In this document: piece after piece, positions 1 to 10,544 of the stretch
How the letters are laid out: each line of letters begins with the position of its first letter
Position numbering within the stretch: the first letter of the stretch is position 1
Assembly (NCBI GenBank): GCA_963576725.1
Contig: OY755240.1
Location: 57,908,633 to 57,972,632 of the forward strand
DNA: 64,000 bases
Source of the DNA: Azorinus chamasolen
Taxonomy: Eukaryota; Mollusca; Bivalvia; Cardiida; Solecurtidae
Direction: 5' to 3'
Notes under the pieces: model-generated
The model's database searches: none
Seen by the model: the letters and a program-made list of their open reading frames with translations, nothing else
Told to the model about the DNA's origin: nothing
Made by a program: the position numbers and the translations under genes

Positions 1-381
1 CTTTCTATATTCTGTTTGAAAAAGGGGGATCATTATAAATTATAAATCTGACTCAATGTGAGCGGTTTCTGTAATCAAGGGCATCTAACTCTAGACATAG
101 TAATATGATGCAATAAAAAAAACAATAGACGGTTTCCTCTAATAGTACGAAGCATATACCCTTAATATGAAAACAATATGTGAAGTACTGTTTGAGTTAT
201 CCCGAAAAATCAAAAGTGTTGAGGGACGGACAGACACATACAATGTATTTCATATTGGGCGATTGCATTTTCAATGTAGGGCCCTAATCATAGATTAACA
301 AATTGACTTGAAAGCATATTAATATTCACAATTCTGATAAAGGCAACACTGATGTTATAGCTTTCGCATTTCAGAACCTAC
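1..381. other. Intron with microsatellite remnant
   Basis: No coding region is seen. A short gacggacagaca tract near 225-236 is followed by sequence (about 240-300) that recurs downstream of other A exons. It looks like a decayed right end of a pearl-like element or a shared intron repeat. Confidence 0.6.
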
Positions 382-639
382 CTTCACAAGCATTGCTGTC
401 TGTCTGATTGTAACCGATTTCACACTGGCAAATGTAGGATCCATCTGTGTTCACACATAGCGCGTTTTCCGGGCAGATTATGTCAGCACCACATTCATCA
501 ATATCTACATCACATATTTGTCCTTGCCATCCGACTTTACAAGTACAGGTTCCATCTACAGGATCACATAGATCAGTACTGTCCAGTAAGCAGCTGCATT
601 CATGTTCGCACTCGTTTCCGTAATTCCATTCCGAGCATT
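382..639 (-). CDS. EGF exon, family A (leftmost)
   Basis: This 258-bp exon reads open in phase 1-1. The acceptor is tcttcag before 639 and the donor is gtaggt after 382. The first domain has the spacing C-x8-C-x3-C-x1-C-x7-C-x6-C-x1-C-x8-C with a GWQG turn, as in SREC/MEGF-type EGF repeats. The second is a calcium-binding EGF with DVDIDEC, an NTDGSY loop and six Cys. It differs from the other A exons at several loop residues (for example NYGNEC and DSTDLCD), so it is an older paralogue and not a recent copy. No stop or frameshift is present. It is the most 3' exon visible; the gene continues beyond the left edge. Confidence 0.92.
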
Positions 640-2035
640 CTGAAGATGCAAAAATACAAGTAACATTATAGTATTAATAAAAGAGTAGCTATCGCAAACA
701 GGAAAAGCAACATACGAAACGCAACCAACACTAAAACACAAACAGAAAGCAAGCAACACATCCACACACGCGCGCATACAAACAAACAAGAGACAAATAA
801 CAACATCAAAAACAAACAAAGGCAGAAACAACAAGGGCACACAACACACATTAAAACACAAATCGGTTCACCTCACAGTTATCTCAAAGTCACTCTAGCT
901 TAACGAATAGTGTAAATAAAGCTATTCCCGCCAGACTTCCTTTGACAATGCACATTTCAAACTCAGTTCATTCACTGGTTATAACGCTACATGTTAGCGC
1001 TATCTACAGTCACTTTCTATATATTTTGACTTAATAATCGCCTACTTTCAGGATGTATTTATATCGTTATCGAAGGTTTGATTTATTATCAAACATATTA
1101 AATAAAATTAGCCATATATCAACATAAAGCAAATTATTACTTTTTACAATGTACATGTTCATATACACATAAACCGTTCATGAAGGATTATCACATTATC
1201 GGTTAGTCATGCTCGATTTACTTAATACAGTGTTATAACGTCGTTGCCCTTTTCTTAACATGTTTGCACTATTGAGACAAAACGTCGGATTTGATCATTT
1301 GTACGTAATTGTATCTGTCCATAGTAGGCGATTTCCTTTAAATGTTCTATCTCCAACTCACGCATAGAAATATATCATATACGTTTCTATTGTACACATT
1401 TCAGACACAATTCATTCACTGGTTATAACGCTACATGATTACGCTATCTACAGTCAATTTCTATACACGTTTGACAATAATTTCCGCAGCGGACAATATC
1501 GATCCTATATCTTGAGGAAAGCAGTGTTACTTCGTTTTACGTCCTAGATATATTTTCTACCGTCGTCTAAGGTTTGATTTATTATCAAACATATATAAAA
1601 TTTGCCATATATGAAAACAGCAAAATATTACTATTTACAATATATATCAATTAAAAGACATTTTACACACATAAAACATTCATAAAGGATTATAAAATTA
1701 TCGGTTTGTCATGATCCCTGTACTTCATATTGTTTAATAACGTCGTTGTCCTTTTTCTAACATGTTTCCATTATTCTGACAAAATGTCGTATATGGTCAT
1801 ATGTATGTAGTTGTATCTTTCCATAGCAGGTGGTTGCCTTTAAATGTTCGATCTCCGAATCAACCATAGAAATATGTCATATAAATTTCCATTTTTTTTA
1901 ATAATACGTAATATATTATTCTATTCCCCGATTTGAATTAAGGAATACATCAATGATATGTTTTGAGCTGTAAGTTTAAAGATTGTATTTTATATGAATA
2001 ATCTGCGACGAAATAATCGCCTTTCCGTAACCAAC
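640..2035. repeat. Intron with two copies of a ~450-500-bp repeat
   Basis: A CA-rich stretch (about 690-860) precedes two diverged direct copies of an intron block. They are recognisable by ttcattcactggttataacg at about 967 and 1411 and by gtttgatttattatc near 1077 and 1574. The same block recurs at 2385-2800 and next to most A exons, so it travelled with the exons. No coding region is supported. Confidence 0.7.
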
Positions 2036-2296
2036 CTTCACATTTATAATTGCCTGTCAGAGCATATCCAACATCGCATTTGCAGCTATATGAACCATCC
2101 GTGTTGACGCATGCTGCATTCTCCTGGCATGTGGTGGCGTCATCGGCACATTCATCAATATCTACTTCACACGTGTTTCCTTGCCAACCGGTTTTGCAAG
2201 TACAACTACCATTGGCTGGTTCACAACTCTTTGTATTTCCTATGATACAGCTACACCTTTCCCCACATTGAATTCCGTGTTGCCAAGCGGAACATG
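2036..2296 (-). CDS. EGF exon, family C (diverged)
   Basis: A 261-bp exon, fully open, with acceptor atatatag before 2296 and donor gttggt after 2036, one base off the gtaggt used by the other C exons. It begins CSAWQHGIQC, has the eight-Cys SREC/MEGF-type EGF, then EVDIDEC and a calcium-binding EGF with NTDGSYSC. Relative to the amplified C exons it changes CGDPC/CGETC to CGERC and FTCQVN to TTCQEN. All 14 cysteines are kept. Confidence 0.92.
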
Positions 2297-3699
2297 CTAT
2301 ATATCAAGAAAAACAAAACAGTTTACATTTAGATAGCAATAGTTTATAAACAGTTTATAAGAAGAACTTTATAATATATACACTAATGCAATATGTTGCG
2401 CAACTGACAATATCTTACCTCTATCTAGAGGAAATCATTTTACTTCATTTTATGTCCTATATATATTTTATACCGTCGTCTAATGTTTGATTTATTATCT
2501 AAAATATATAAAAGTTGCCATATAAAAAAAATACAAAATATTACTTTTCACAATATATATCAATTAAAAACATCTGACACACATAAAACTTTCATGAAGG
2601 ATTATCAAATTATCGGTTCGTCATGATCACTTTACTTAATATTGTCTTATAACGTCGTTGTCCTTTTCCTAGCATGTTTCCATTATTGTAACAAAGTATC
2701 GTATATGTACGTAGTTGTATCTTTCCATAGTAGGTGATTGCCTTTACATGTTCTATCTCCAAATCAAGCATAAAACTATATAATATACATTCCCATTTAA
2801 GAAATGAATGACGTGCTTCCGGTATTCATGAGGTTATGCAACGCATAGCTTTACGAGCAAAGTTAGTGAAGCCCGAAGGGCTTCACGTGAATCTTTGCTC
2901 GTAAAGCTATGCGTTGCATAACCTGATGAACACCGGGAGCACGTCATTTATTTCTTATATTTATATTCCATTGTATTTCTTATATTTCGACGGATTATTT
3001 TATAAATAGTATATACCGGTCACGTAATAGCCGCTATCTAGGTCGTTGCCAGGTTCGTTTCTAACGTAGTAGGATCTCTATGTTGGACAACGTTGGATTT
3101 TATTCTCGGATTTTTCTTTGTTAACGGTAAGGACATGGACTTATTTATGCTTCATTCATTACTTGATAATATATTTTGATACGCCACGGCTGTTAAAGTT
3201 GGCAATATTATGTATTCAAGCGATAATTCTCAGTAAGAAGATGCCACATTTCAAATTTTCAGTGCCGCTTGAACGGCAAAACACGGAAAAAATGAAAATT
3301 TAGAAGCAATCCATTTTGTGTTTTGCGCTTAAAATTCATGGGGGCTCCAGTTAATGTCTGCTTCATTTGATTCACACCCTTTGACACCATGCTGTGTTGT
3401 ATCATTATGTACAAGTTCAATTACAGGATTTTATGATTGTCTAGGTTTACATTGTCACGTATCGATTCCCCATTGATAAATCTTAAAATATGTCATAACT
3501 GGGCCAGTACAGTATTACTCCGTGCTTACACAGCGGAATTCTGGGAAAAGGAGAACCGACTCAAGCCGGTATTGAAATGAACGTTCATGGGGAAAATGCA
3601 ACTTTCTTTTTAAAATAAGGTTATATAAGGACGTTGCAGGGCGAATGTAAATATTTGTTTTATGAATAACATGTTAAATGTTATTCGTACAAGACATAC
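2297..3699. other. Intron with repeat block and palindrome
   Basis: About 2385-2800 is a third diverged copy of the 450-500-bp intron block. The 158-bp palindrome (separate entry) lies at 2799-2956. From 2957 to 3699 the sequence looks unique and noncoding. Confidence 0.6.
2799..2956. repeat. 158-bp fold-back palindrome
   Basis: The two halves are near-perfect reverse complements: aagaaatgaatgacgtgc at 2799-2816 pairs with gcacgtcatttatttctt at 2939-2956. The centre GTGAAGCCC-GAA-GGGCTTCAC (2866-2886) is perfect. Arms of about 75 bp leave almost no loop. The shape suggests a fold-back or MITE-like insertion in the intron. No convincing target-site duplication was seen. Confidence 0.85.
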
Positions 3700-3960
3700 C
3701 TTCACAATTATTTCCATCAGTCATTGTATAACCAATACTACATTCGCAACGATATGAACCGTCCGTGTTGAAGCATTCAGCATTTTCCGGACAGGGTGCT
3801 GAGTCCGTGTTACATTCATCCATGTCTTGGTCACAGGAACTCCCGTGCCAGCCGTTTTTGCACGTACAACTTCCGTTAGTGGGATCGCATGCTTCCGTAT
3901 TCACCGGATTGCAAGTACAATTGTCTTCACATTCGAAACCATAGATTCCCTCCAAACATT
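3700..3960 (-). CDS. EGF exon, family B (diverged copy)
   Basis: A 261-bp open exon with acceptor tcacacccag before 3960 and donor gtatgt after 3700. It starts CLEGIYGFEC and carries the eight-Cys EGF with CDPTNGSCTC and GWHGSSC. A calcium-binding EGF beginning DQDMDEC and containing NTDGSYRC follows. It differs from the amplified B exons by about three residues (IYGFE against RYGFK, TDG against TDE). An upstream extension of the open frame is intron read-through into a CA-rich repeat and is not coding. Confidence 0.92.
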
Positions 3961-3967
3961 CTGGGTG

Positions 3968-4257
3968 TGAAAAATGGAAAAGTAGTAAAGTCAAGCAGGC
4001 AAAGCCACATGCAAGAAGCAACCACCACCAAAACACCGATAGACAGAATGACACACACACAACCACACACCCAAACGCACACACACACACGAAATGAACA
4101 CAGAAAACACCAAAAGACACACAAGAACCAGGGACAAACGTTCCACACATGAACAAACCACAAGCACAAAGACGCAAGGCAAACAAAAGGAAGGGTGACA
4201 AAGAGAGTACCACCTTGGCACGGTCAGCAGCAAAAACACCACTGGGGGTTTAAACCG
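3968..4257 (+). mobile_element. Family G interspersed element (CA/GT-rich)
   Basis: It runs from gaaaagtagtaaagtcaagc to cactgggggtttaaacc, with a (CA)n-rich core near 4050-4100. Reverse-orientation relatives lie at 31807-32037, 33388-33633 and 53322-53600, and short pieces sit in every satellite higher-order unit. It encodes nothing. I recognise it only as a dispersed repeat and cannot give its class. Confidence 0.7.
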
Positions 4258-4718
4258 GTTTATGGACGTCCTAACCTCACTATATATATAAATATATAAG
4301 TGGCAATCACTTTTAAATTCAAATACCATTATGTTATAATTTATATAGTTTCTGTTTGAAATAGGGGAATTATTAAAAACAACTAGAAAAATGACTCAAT
4401 GTGAGAGGGTCCTATAATTAAGGGCAGCTAACTTTAGACATAGTGACCTCATTCAACAAAAAAAATATAGGCTCTTATCTCTGATAGTAATAATCATATG
4501 CCCTAAATAAAACCAATATGTACAATATCGTGTCACATCATCAAAAGTGTTGACGGACGGCCAGACAGACAAACAAGCAATATGATTCCTTTAGGGCTCC
4601 TGTATTTTCAATGCAGACCCCTAATCATCAATTAACAAATTGTGTTGAGAACATATCAATATTCACAAATCTGATAAAGACAACACTGGTGGTATAGTTT
4701 TCGCGTTTCAGAACCTAC
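4258..4718. other. Intron
   Basis: An AT-rich stretch (about 4280-4300) is followed by intron sequence conserved downstream of other B and upstream of other A exons. It includes a gacggacggccagacagaca microsatellite remnant near 4553-4572. No gene is seen. Confidence 0.6.
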
Positions 4719-4976
4719 CTTCACAAGTATTGATGTCTGTCTGATGGTAACCGATTTCACACTGGCAAATGTAGGATCCATCCGTGTTTACACACCTAGC
4801 ATTTTCCTGACAAATTATGTCAGCACCACATTCATCAATATCTGCATCACAGATTTGTCCTTGCCATCCGACTTTACAAGTACAGGTTCCATCTACCGGA
4901 TTACATACTTCAGTATTGTCTAGTAAACAGCTGCATTCATGTTCGCACTCAATTCCATACTTCCATTCCGAGCATT
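4719..4976 (-). CDS. EGF exon, family A
   Basis: A 258-bp open exon, acceptor tcttcag, donor gtaggt. It starts CSEWKYGIEC. The SREC/MEGF-type EGF with CNPVDGTCTC and GWQGQIC is followed by DADIDEC and a calcium-binding EGF with NTDGSYIC. It is close to the amplified A2 exon but has distinct loop residues (ARCVN, TDINT). It is the first exon to the left of the three-unit tandem array. Confidence 0.93.
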
Positions 4977-6589
4977 CTGAAGATCCAACCAAACACATAA
5001 CATTCTAATTTTAAGTTCGTTTGACAATACACATTTCAGACACAGTTCATTCACTGGTGATAACGCTACATGTTTACGCTTTCTACAGTCGATTTCGATA
5101 CAAGTTTGACAATATGTTCCGCAATTGACGATATTTATCCTACATCTTGAGGAAAGCAGTGTTACTTCGTTTTACGTCCTAGACATATTTTATATCGTCT
5201 TCTAAGGTTTGATTTATTATCAAACATATATTAAATTTGCCGTATACCAAAATAAAGCCAAATATTACTTTACACAATATATATCAATTAAAAAAGATTT
5301 TACACAAATAAAACTTTCATAAAGGATTATCAAAGTATCGGTTCGTCATGATCGCTTTACTTAATATTGTTTTATAACTTCGTTGCCCTTTTCCTAACAT
5401 GTTTCCATTATTGTAACAATATGTAAAATATGATCATTTGTACGTAGTGGTATCTTTCCATAGCAGGTGGTTACCTTTAAATGTTCTCTCTTCAAATCAA
5501 GCATAGAATATATATGTTGACTTTAGGTTGTCGTCGAATGTTTGATTTTTTATTAAACATATTAAATTAAAGTAGCCATATATTGAAATAATGCAAATTA
5601 ATACTTTTCACAATATATATAATTTAAAAACATTTTACACACAAAACACATTAATTAATGATTATCAAATTGTCAGTTCATCATGATCGCCCTACTTAAT
5701 ATTGTCTTATAACGTAGTTGTCCTATTCCTAACAAGTTTCCATTATTGTGACAAAATATGGAATATGATTACTTGTACGTAGTTGCCTCTTTTCATTGTA
5801 GGCGTTTGCCTACAAATGTTCTATCCCCATATCAAGCATAGAAGCATGGCATATACATTCCCATTTGTTTTCCAGTTTGTTTGATGAAACAAATGTAAAA
5901 TGTTATTATTTTCCCTGATGTGAATTACAGAATAAATCAATATTATAAATTCTGAAGGGTGGTGATCCCCCGAAAGCAAATTTGCTACACAAAAAGAGAA
6001 AATTGCAGACTAGGTTTTATTGAATCTGTTTATGAGCTGTAATTGAAAGTGCAACACTGCTCACGCCCCCTAGCACCGGCTTAAGCGGTATTCAATTTTC
6101 AGAAGTACTGAAATTCGTGATCTCGAAGGATCAGAAGGTATAACAACACTGAGAATGAATTACGGGGCGACGTTTTACGGCCGCCACACAAGCACTTAAC
6201 ACCTGCTGTTGTGAGGATTATAAATTCTGAAGGGTGGTGATCCCCCGAAAGCAAAATTGCAACACAAAAAGAGAAAATTGCAGACTCGGTTTTATTGAGT
6301 CTGTTCATGAGCAGTAATTGAAAGTGCAACACTTCTCACGCCCCCTAGCACCGGCTTAAGCGGTATTCAATTTTCAGAACAAGAAGTACTGAAATTCATG
6401 ATCTCGAAGGATCAGAAGGTATAACAACACTGAGAATGAAGTACGGGGCGACGTTTTACGGCCGCCACACAAGCACTTAACACCTGCTGTTGTGAATATA
6501 TGTTTTGTTGTTTCAATTTCAAAATAAAGCATATGCGTTAGACGAATAATCAGCGACGAAATACCGGTAATTGCCTTTCCCTGACCTAC
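4977..6589. other. Intron with repeats
   Basis: It holds two copies of the intron block (gtttgatttattatc near 5208; a diverged copy near 5540), then a head-to-tail pair of family X elements (5942-6495). There is no exon. The near-identical tandem array begins at about 6569, just before the next donor site. Confidence 0.7.
5942..6495 (-). mobile_element. Tandem pair of family X elements
   Basis: Two about 276-bp head-to-tail copies (5942-6217 and 6218-6495) each start attataaattctgaagg and end cacctgctgttgtga. Each carries a short hairpin, CAGACTC-loop-GAGTCTG (6281-6303 in copy 2; weakened in copy 1). Relatives are scattered through the satellite region (see 35095, 40045, 45597, 51666, 57013, 62852). 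It encodes no protein. A SINE with a conserved central domain or a MITE is possible; I could not identify a tRNA-like head. Confidence 0.75.
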
Positions 6590-6850
6590 CTTCACATTTA
6601 GAATTGCCTGTAAAAGCATATCCAACATCGCATTTGCAGCTATATGAACCATCCGTGTTGATGCATGCTGCATTCACTTGGCATGTGAAGGTGTCATCGG
6701 CACATTCATCAATATCTACTTCACATGTGTTTCCTTGCCAGCCGGTTTTGCAAATACAACTTCCATTGGCTGATTCACAACTTTTTGTATTTCCTATGAT
6801 ACAGCTACAGGGATCCCCACATTGAATTCCGTATTGCCAAGCGGAACATG
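6590..6850 (-). CDS. EGF exon C2, unit 1
   Basis: A 261-bp open exon, acceptor taatatatag, donor gtaggt. It begins CSAWQYGIQCGDPC and encodes the SREC/MEGF-type EGF, then EVDIDEC and a calcium-binding EGF (DDTFTCQVN, NTDGSYSC). In this copy residue 26 is Glu (KSCESANG), while copies 2 and 3 have Asp there. All 14 Cys are present. Confidence 0.93.
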
Positions 6851-7029
6851 CTATATATTAAGAAAAACAAACAGTTTACATTTAGCATAGTTTTTTAAAC
6901 AGTTACTAAGAAGGACCTTGTAATTTATGCGCTAATGTATAATAATCGTTATATTATTAGAATCATTTACCATTAATAAAACGATTAGATGTTCCTTAGA
7001 AAGCTAAAACGTAATTCAAAATGAACTAG

Positions 7030-8410
7030 AGGTTTGTTTATGACACAAAAACAGATGTCCCCCCCCCCCTCCAAACCTCTTTCCCATTCACAAGTGTAAT
7101 GTCTGTAACTCCGAACTTATCAGGGTCTTATTTTTAAGTCATCAGGGGCAATAACTCCAACATTGTCAGGGGGGGGGGACAATTCAAAAGCTCCAGGTAC
7201 ATAAAGCACATGATAGTCAACATTCTTGTGAAGTTTGGTGACTCTAGTGCTAGTGATTTCAGAGATACATGTGACACAAAGTAAAGTTTCTCCTATTTTA
7301 AGTCATAAGGGGCAGTAACATCAAAGTTATCAGGAGGAGACAATTAAAAAATCCAGATGCACAACAACTTAGCTGGTGAACATTCCTGTGAAGTTTGGTG
7401 ACTCTAAGCCCTACTGGTTTCAGAGATACATGCAGCGCAAAGTTTCTCTAATTTTAAGTTATCATATCAGGGGCAGTAACTCAAGAATTATCAGCGGGAG
7501 ACGATTAAAAAAACAGGTGCACAACACCTCATACTGTTCAAGATTCCTGTGAAGTTTGGTGCCTCTAGCCCTAGTGGTTTTAAAGATATGCATCACACAA
7601 AGTTTTTTCAATCTTAAGTTATCATATCAGGGGCAATAACTCCAAAGTTATTAAGAGGAGACAATTCAAAATCCCAGATGCACAACAACTCATGCTGGTC
7701 AACATTCCTTTGAAGTTTGGTGACTCTAGCCCAATGGTTTCAGAGATATGCACGACACTAAGCAGAGTTTGTCTAATTTTAAGTCATCAGGGGCAGTAAC
7801 TCCAAAGTTAACAGGGGGAGACATTTCACAAAACCAAACAGCAAAACAACTCATGCTAGTGAACAATCCTGTGAAGTTTAGTGACTCTAGCCCTACTGAT
7901 TACAGAGATACGCGCGACACAAAATTTGTATAAATTTAAGTATTTATATCAGGAACAATAACTAAAGAATTATCAGGGGAAGAAAATTCATAAACCATAG
8001 GTGCACAACAACTCATGCTGGTGAACATTCCTGTGAAGTTTGGTGACTCTATTACCAGCTGTTTCAGAGATACGCGCGACACAAAGTTTTTTTAATTTTA
8101 AGTCATCAGGGGCAATAACTCCGAAGTTATCAGGGGAGACAATCCAAAAAACCCACGTGCACAACAACTCATGCTGGTGAACATGCCTGTGAAGTTTGGT
8201 GACTCTAACCCAACTGGTTTTAGAGATACGCGCGACACAAGTTTGTGACGGACAGATAAACAGACAGATAGACAGACAGACATACAGACAGACATACAGA
8301 CAGACAGACAGACGGACGGACGGACGGACGGACGGACGGACGGACGGACGGACGAACAGACAGGCACCTCTGGCAAAAACAATATATCTCCCCATAAATG
8401 GGGGAGACAT
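7030..8410 (+). mobile_element. Pearl-like non-autonomous element, unit 1
   Basis: Seven diverged core repeats of about 160 bp are marked by gaagtttggtgactcta or close variants near 7228, 7388, 7549, 7710, 7871, 8033 and 8189. They are followed by a GACA/GACG microsatellite (about 8245-8354, with eleven GACG units) and a terminal hairpin tctcccc...gggggaga near 8386-8408. Core repeats, ACGG-type microsatellite and an end region are the described layout of bivalve pearl elements, which are linked to Helitron/Helentron-type transposons. The left end is uncertain. Open frames across the microsatellite (PSVRPSV repeats) are artefacts. Confidence 0.75.
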
Positions 8411-8781
8411 AATAATAAGCGTTTATGGATTCTGAATACAAAGATTGCCGTTCGGTTTCCAGGAATACATGTCAAAACTTGAGCAAAGCTTGAGAAACAT
8501 AGGTAGCACGATGTGAAAGTTCAATTACACGTGGAATCAACTATATCATAGTCAATTTAAATCATTTATAAGTGAACCATATACACTCCGACAACGCATA
8601 GCAGCTAAACGGAACAGTAAACGATTTTGTATCACAACGGAATGATGGCACGGCCGAAACGCGATATTGCTATGCATCTATAAACATATTAGCTAATTAA
8701 ATTTTAAAATTAAGGAGATGCATATTATAACATTAAATTAAGTAATTGTACATTGTTCCTTCATTTTTGTACAGGACATAC
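8411..8781. other. Intron between element and exon B
   Basis: Noncoding. The part from about 8534 (aatcaactatatcatagtc) reappears at 29295 beyond the array, without the element, so it is native intron. Confidence 0.6.
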
Positions 8782-9042
8782 CTTCACAATTATTTTCATC
8801 AGTCATTGTATAACCAATACTACATTCGCAACGATATGAACCGTCCGTGTTGAAGCATTCAGCATTTTCCGGACAGGGTGCTGAGTCCGTGTTACATTCA
8901 TCCATGTCTTGGTCACAGGAACTCCCGTGCCAGCCGTTTTTGCACGTACAACTTCCGTTAGTGGGATCGCATGCTTCCGTATTCACCGGATTGCAAGTAC
9001 AATTGTCTTCACATTTGAAACCATAACGTCCCTCCAAACATT
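8782..9042 (-). CDS. EGF exon B, unit 1
   Basis: A 261-bp open exon, acceptor tcacacacag, donor gtatgt. It starts CLEGRYGFKC and has CDPTNGSCTC, GWHGSSC, DQDMDEC and NTDGSYRC. It is the functional counterpart of the dead B exon in the same unit, and its intact sequence is the reference for the lesions there. Confidence 0.94.
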
Positions 9043-9497
9043 CTGTGTGTGATAAAAAATTATATGTATATATTCATATCAGTGGCAATCACTTTTAAAT
9101 TCAAATATCATCCGGTAATAATGTATATAATTTCTGTTTGTAAAAAGGGAATTATTAAAAAACTAAAAAACTGACTCAATGTGAGAGGGCCCTATAATCA
9201 GGGGCAGGTAACTTTAGACATAGTGATCTGATTAAACAAAAACACGTTAAGCTCCTTTCTCTGATCGTACGAAGCATATACCCTTAACATAAAACCAATA
9301 TGTGAAGTATCGCGTTACATCAAAAGTGTTGACGGACGGACAAACAGACAGACAAGGAATATGATTCATTTAGGGCTTCTGTATTTTCAATGTATGGCTC
9401 TAATCATCAATTTACAAATTGTGTTGAGAACATATTAATACTCACAATTCTGATAATGGCAACACTGGTGGTATAGTTTTCGCGTTTCAGAACCTAC
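9043..9497. other. Intron, unit 1 (A1 to B)
   Basis: A 455-bp intron with a short gacggacggacaaacagacagaca tract near 9333-9356 and flanks shared with other A/B introns. Nothing coding is seen. Confidence 0.6.
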
Positions 9498-9755
9498 CTT
9501 CACAAGTACTGATGTTTGTTTCATGGTAACCGATTTCACACTGGCAAGTGTAGGATCCATCTGTGTTTAAACACCACGCATTTTCCTGACAAATTATGTC
9601 AGCACCACACTCATCAATATCTGCATCACAGATTTGTCCTTGCCATCCGACTTTACAAGTACAGGTTCCTTCTACCGGATTACATACTTCAGTATTGTCT
9701 ACTAAACAGCTGCATTCATGTTCGCACTCAATTCCATACTTCCATTCCGAGCATT
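9498..9755 (-). CDS. EGF exon A1, unit 1
   Basis: A 258-bp open exon, acceptor tcttcag, donor gtaggt. It encodes CSEWKYGIEC, CNPVEGTCTC, DADIDEC, NAWCLN and NTDGSYTC. In unit 1 the last loop reads TNIST where copies 2 and 3 read TNINT, one of the few coding differences between units. Confidence 0.94.
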
Positions 9756-10286
9756 CTGAAGATGCAACCAAACACATAACATTCTAATATCAAATGCGTT
9801 TGACAATACACATTTCAGACACAGTTCATTCACTGGTGATAACGCTACATGTTTACGCTTAATACAGTCAATTTCGATACACGTTTGACAATATGTTCCG
9901 CAATTGACAATATCTATCCTACATCTTGAGGAAAGCAGTGTTACTTCGTTCTACGTCCTAGATATATTTTATATCGTCGTCTAAGGTTTGATTTATTATC
10001 AAACACATATAAAAATTGCCATACTCTGGTCTTGCGAAGTATATGCTCTTAACATGAAACCAATATGTGAAATATCGCGTCACATCAAACGTGTAGACGC
10101 ACGGACAAACAGACAGATAGACAGACAGAAAGACAGACAGACAAGCAATATAATTCCTTTAGGGCTCCTGTATTTTCAATGCAGGGTCCTAATCATCACT
10201 TAACACATTGTGTTGAGGACACATTAACACTCACATATCTGATAAAAGCAACACTGGTGGTATAGTTTTCGCGTTTCAGAACATAC
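9756..10286. other. Intron, unit 1 (A2 to A1)
   Basis: It starts with a truncated copy of the A-linked intron block (to about 10018), then jumps into sequence normally found before an A donor, with a GACA-rich microsatellite at about 10106-10142. This suggests that A1 and A2 arose by an unequal exchange within introns. Confidence 0.6.
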
Positions 10287-10544
10287 CTTCACAAGTATTG
10301 CTGTGTGTCTGATGGTAACCGATTTCACACTGGCAAGTGTAGGATCCATCTGTATTTAAACACCTAGCATTTTCCTGACAAATTATATCAGCACCACATT
10401 CATCAATATCTGCATCACAGATTTGTCCTTGCCATCCTACTTTACAAGTACAGGTTCCATCTACCGGATTACATACATCAGTATTGTCTAGTAAACAGCT
10501 GCATTCATGTTCGCACTCAATTCCATACTTCCATTCCAAGCATT
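10287..10544 (-). CDS. EGF exon A2, unit 1
   Basis: A 258-bp open exon, acceptor tcttcag, donor gtatgt, where most A exons have gtaggt. It begins CLEWKYGIEC; unit 3 has CSEW like other A exons, so Leu is derived and shared by units 1 and 2. It contains CNPVDGTCTC, DADIDEC and NTDGSYTC, with all Cys kept. Confidence 0.93.

Noticed and set aside
556..861. Cys/Phe/Val-rich minus-strand open frames
   Set aside because: They read through a CA-rich intron tract with biased composition and share no homology with the EGF frame.
2050..2271. Plus-strand open frames opposite each EGF exon
   Set aside because: Shadow frames; the minus strand has the cysteine pattern, splice sites and phase.
3674..4213. 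Long minus-strand open frame (179 codons) that looks like a signal peptide or membrane segment joined to EGF domains
   Set aside because: The hydrophobic Cys/Val/Phe-rich part is the complement of the CA-rich family G element in the intron; the exon itself starts at the acceptor before 3960.
7988..8475. Open frames with PSVRPSV and SVCLSVC repeats (also in units 2 and 3)
   Set aside because: They are translations of the GACG/GACA microsatellite and pearl-like core repeats.
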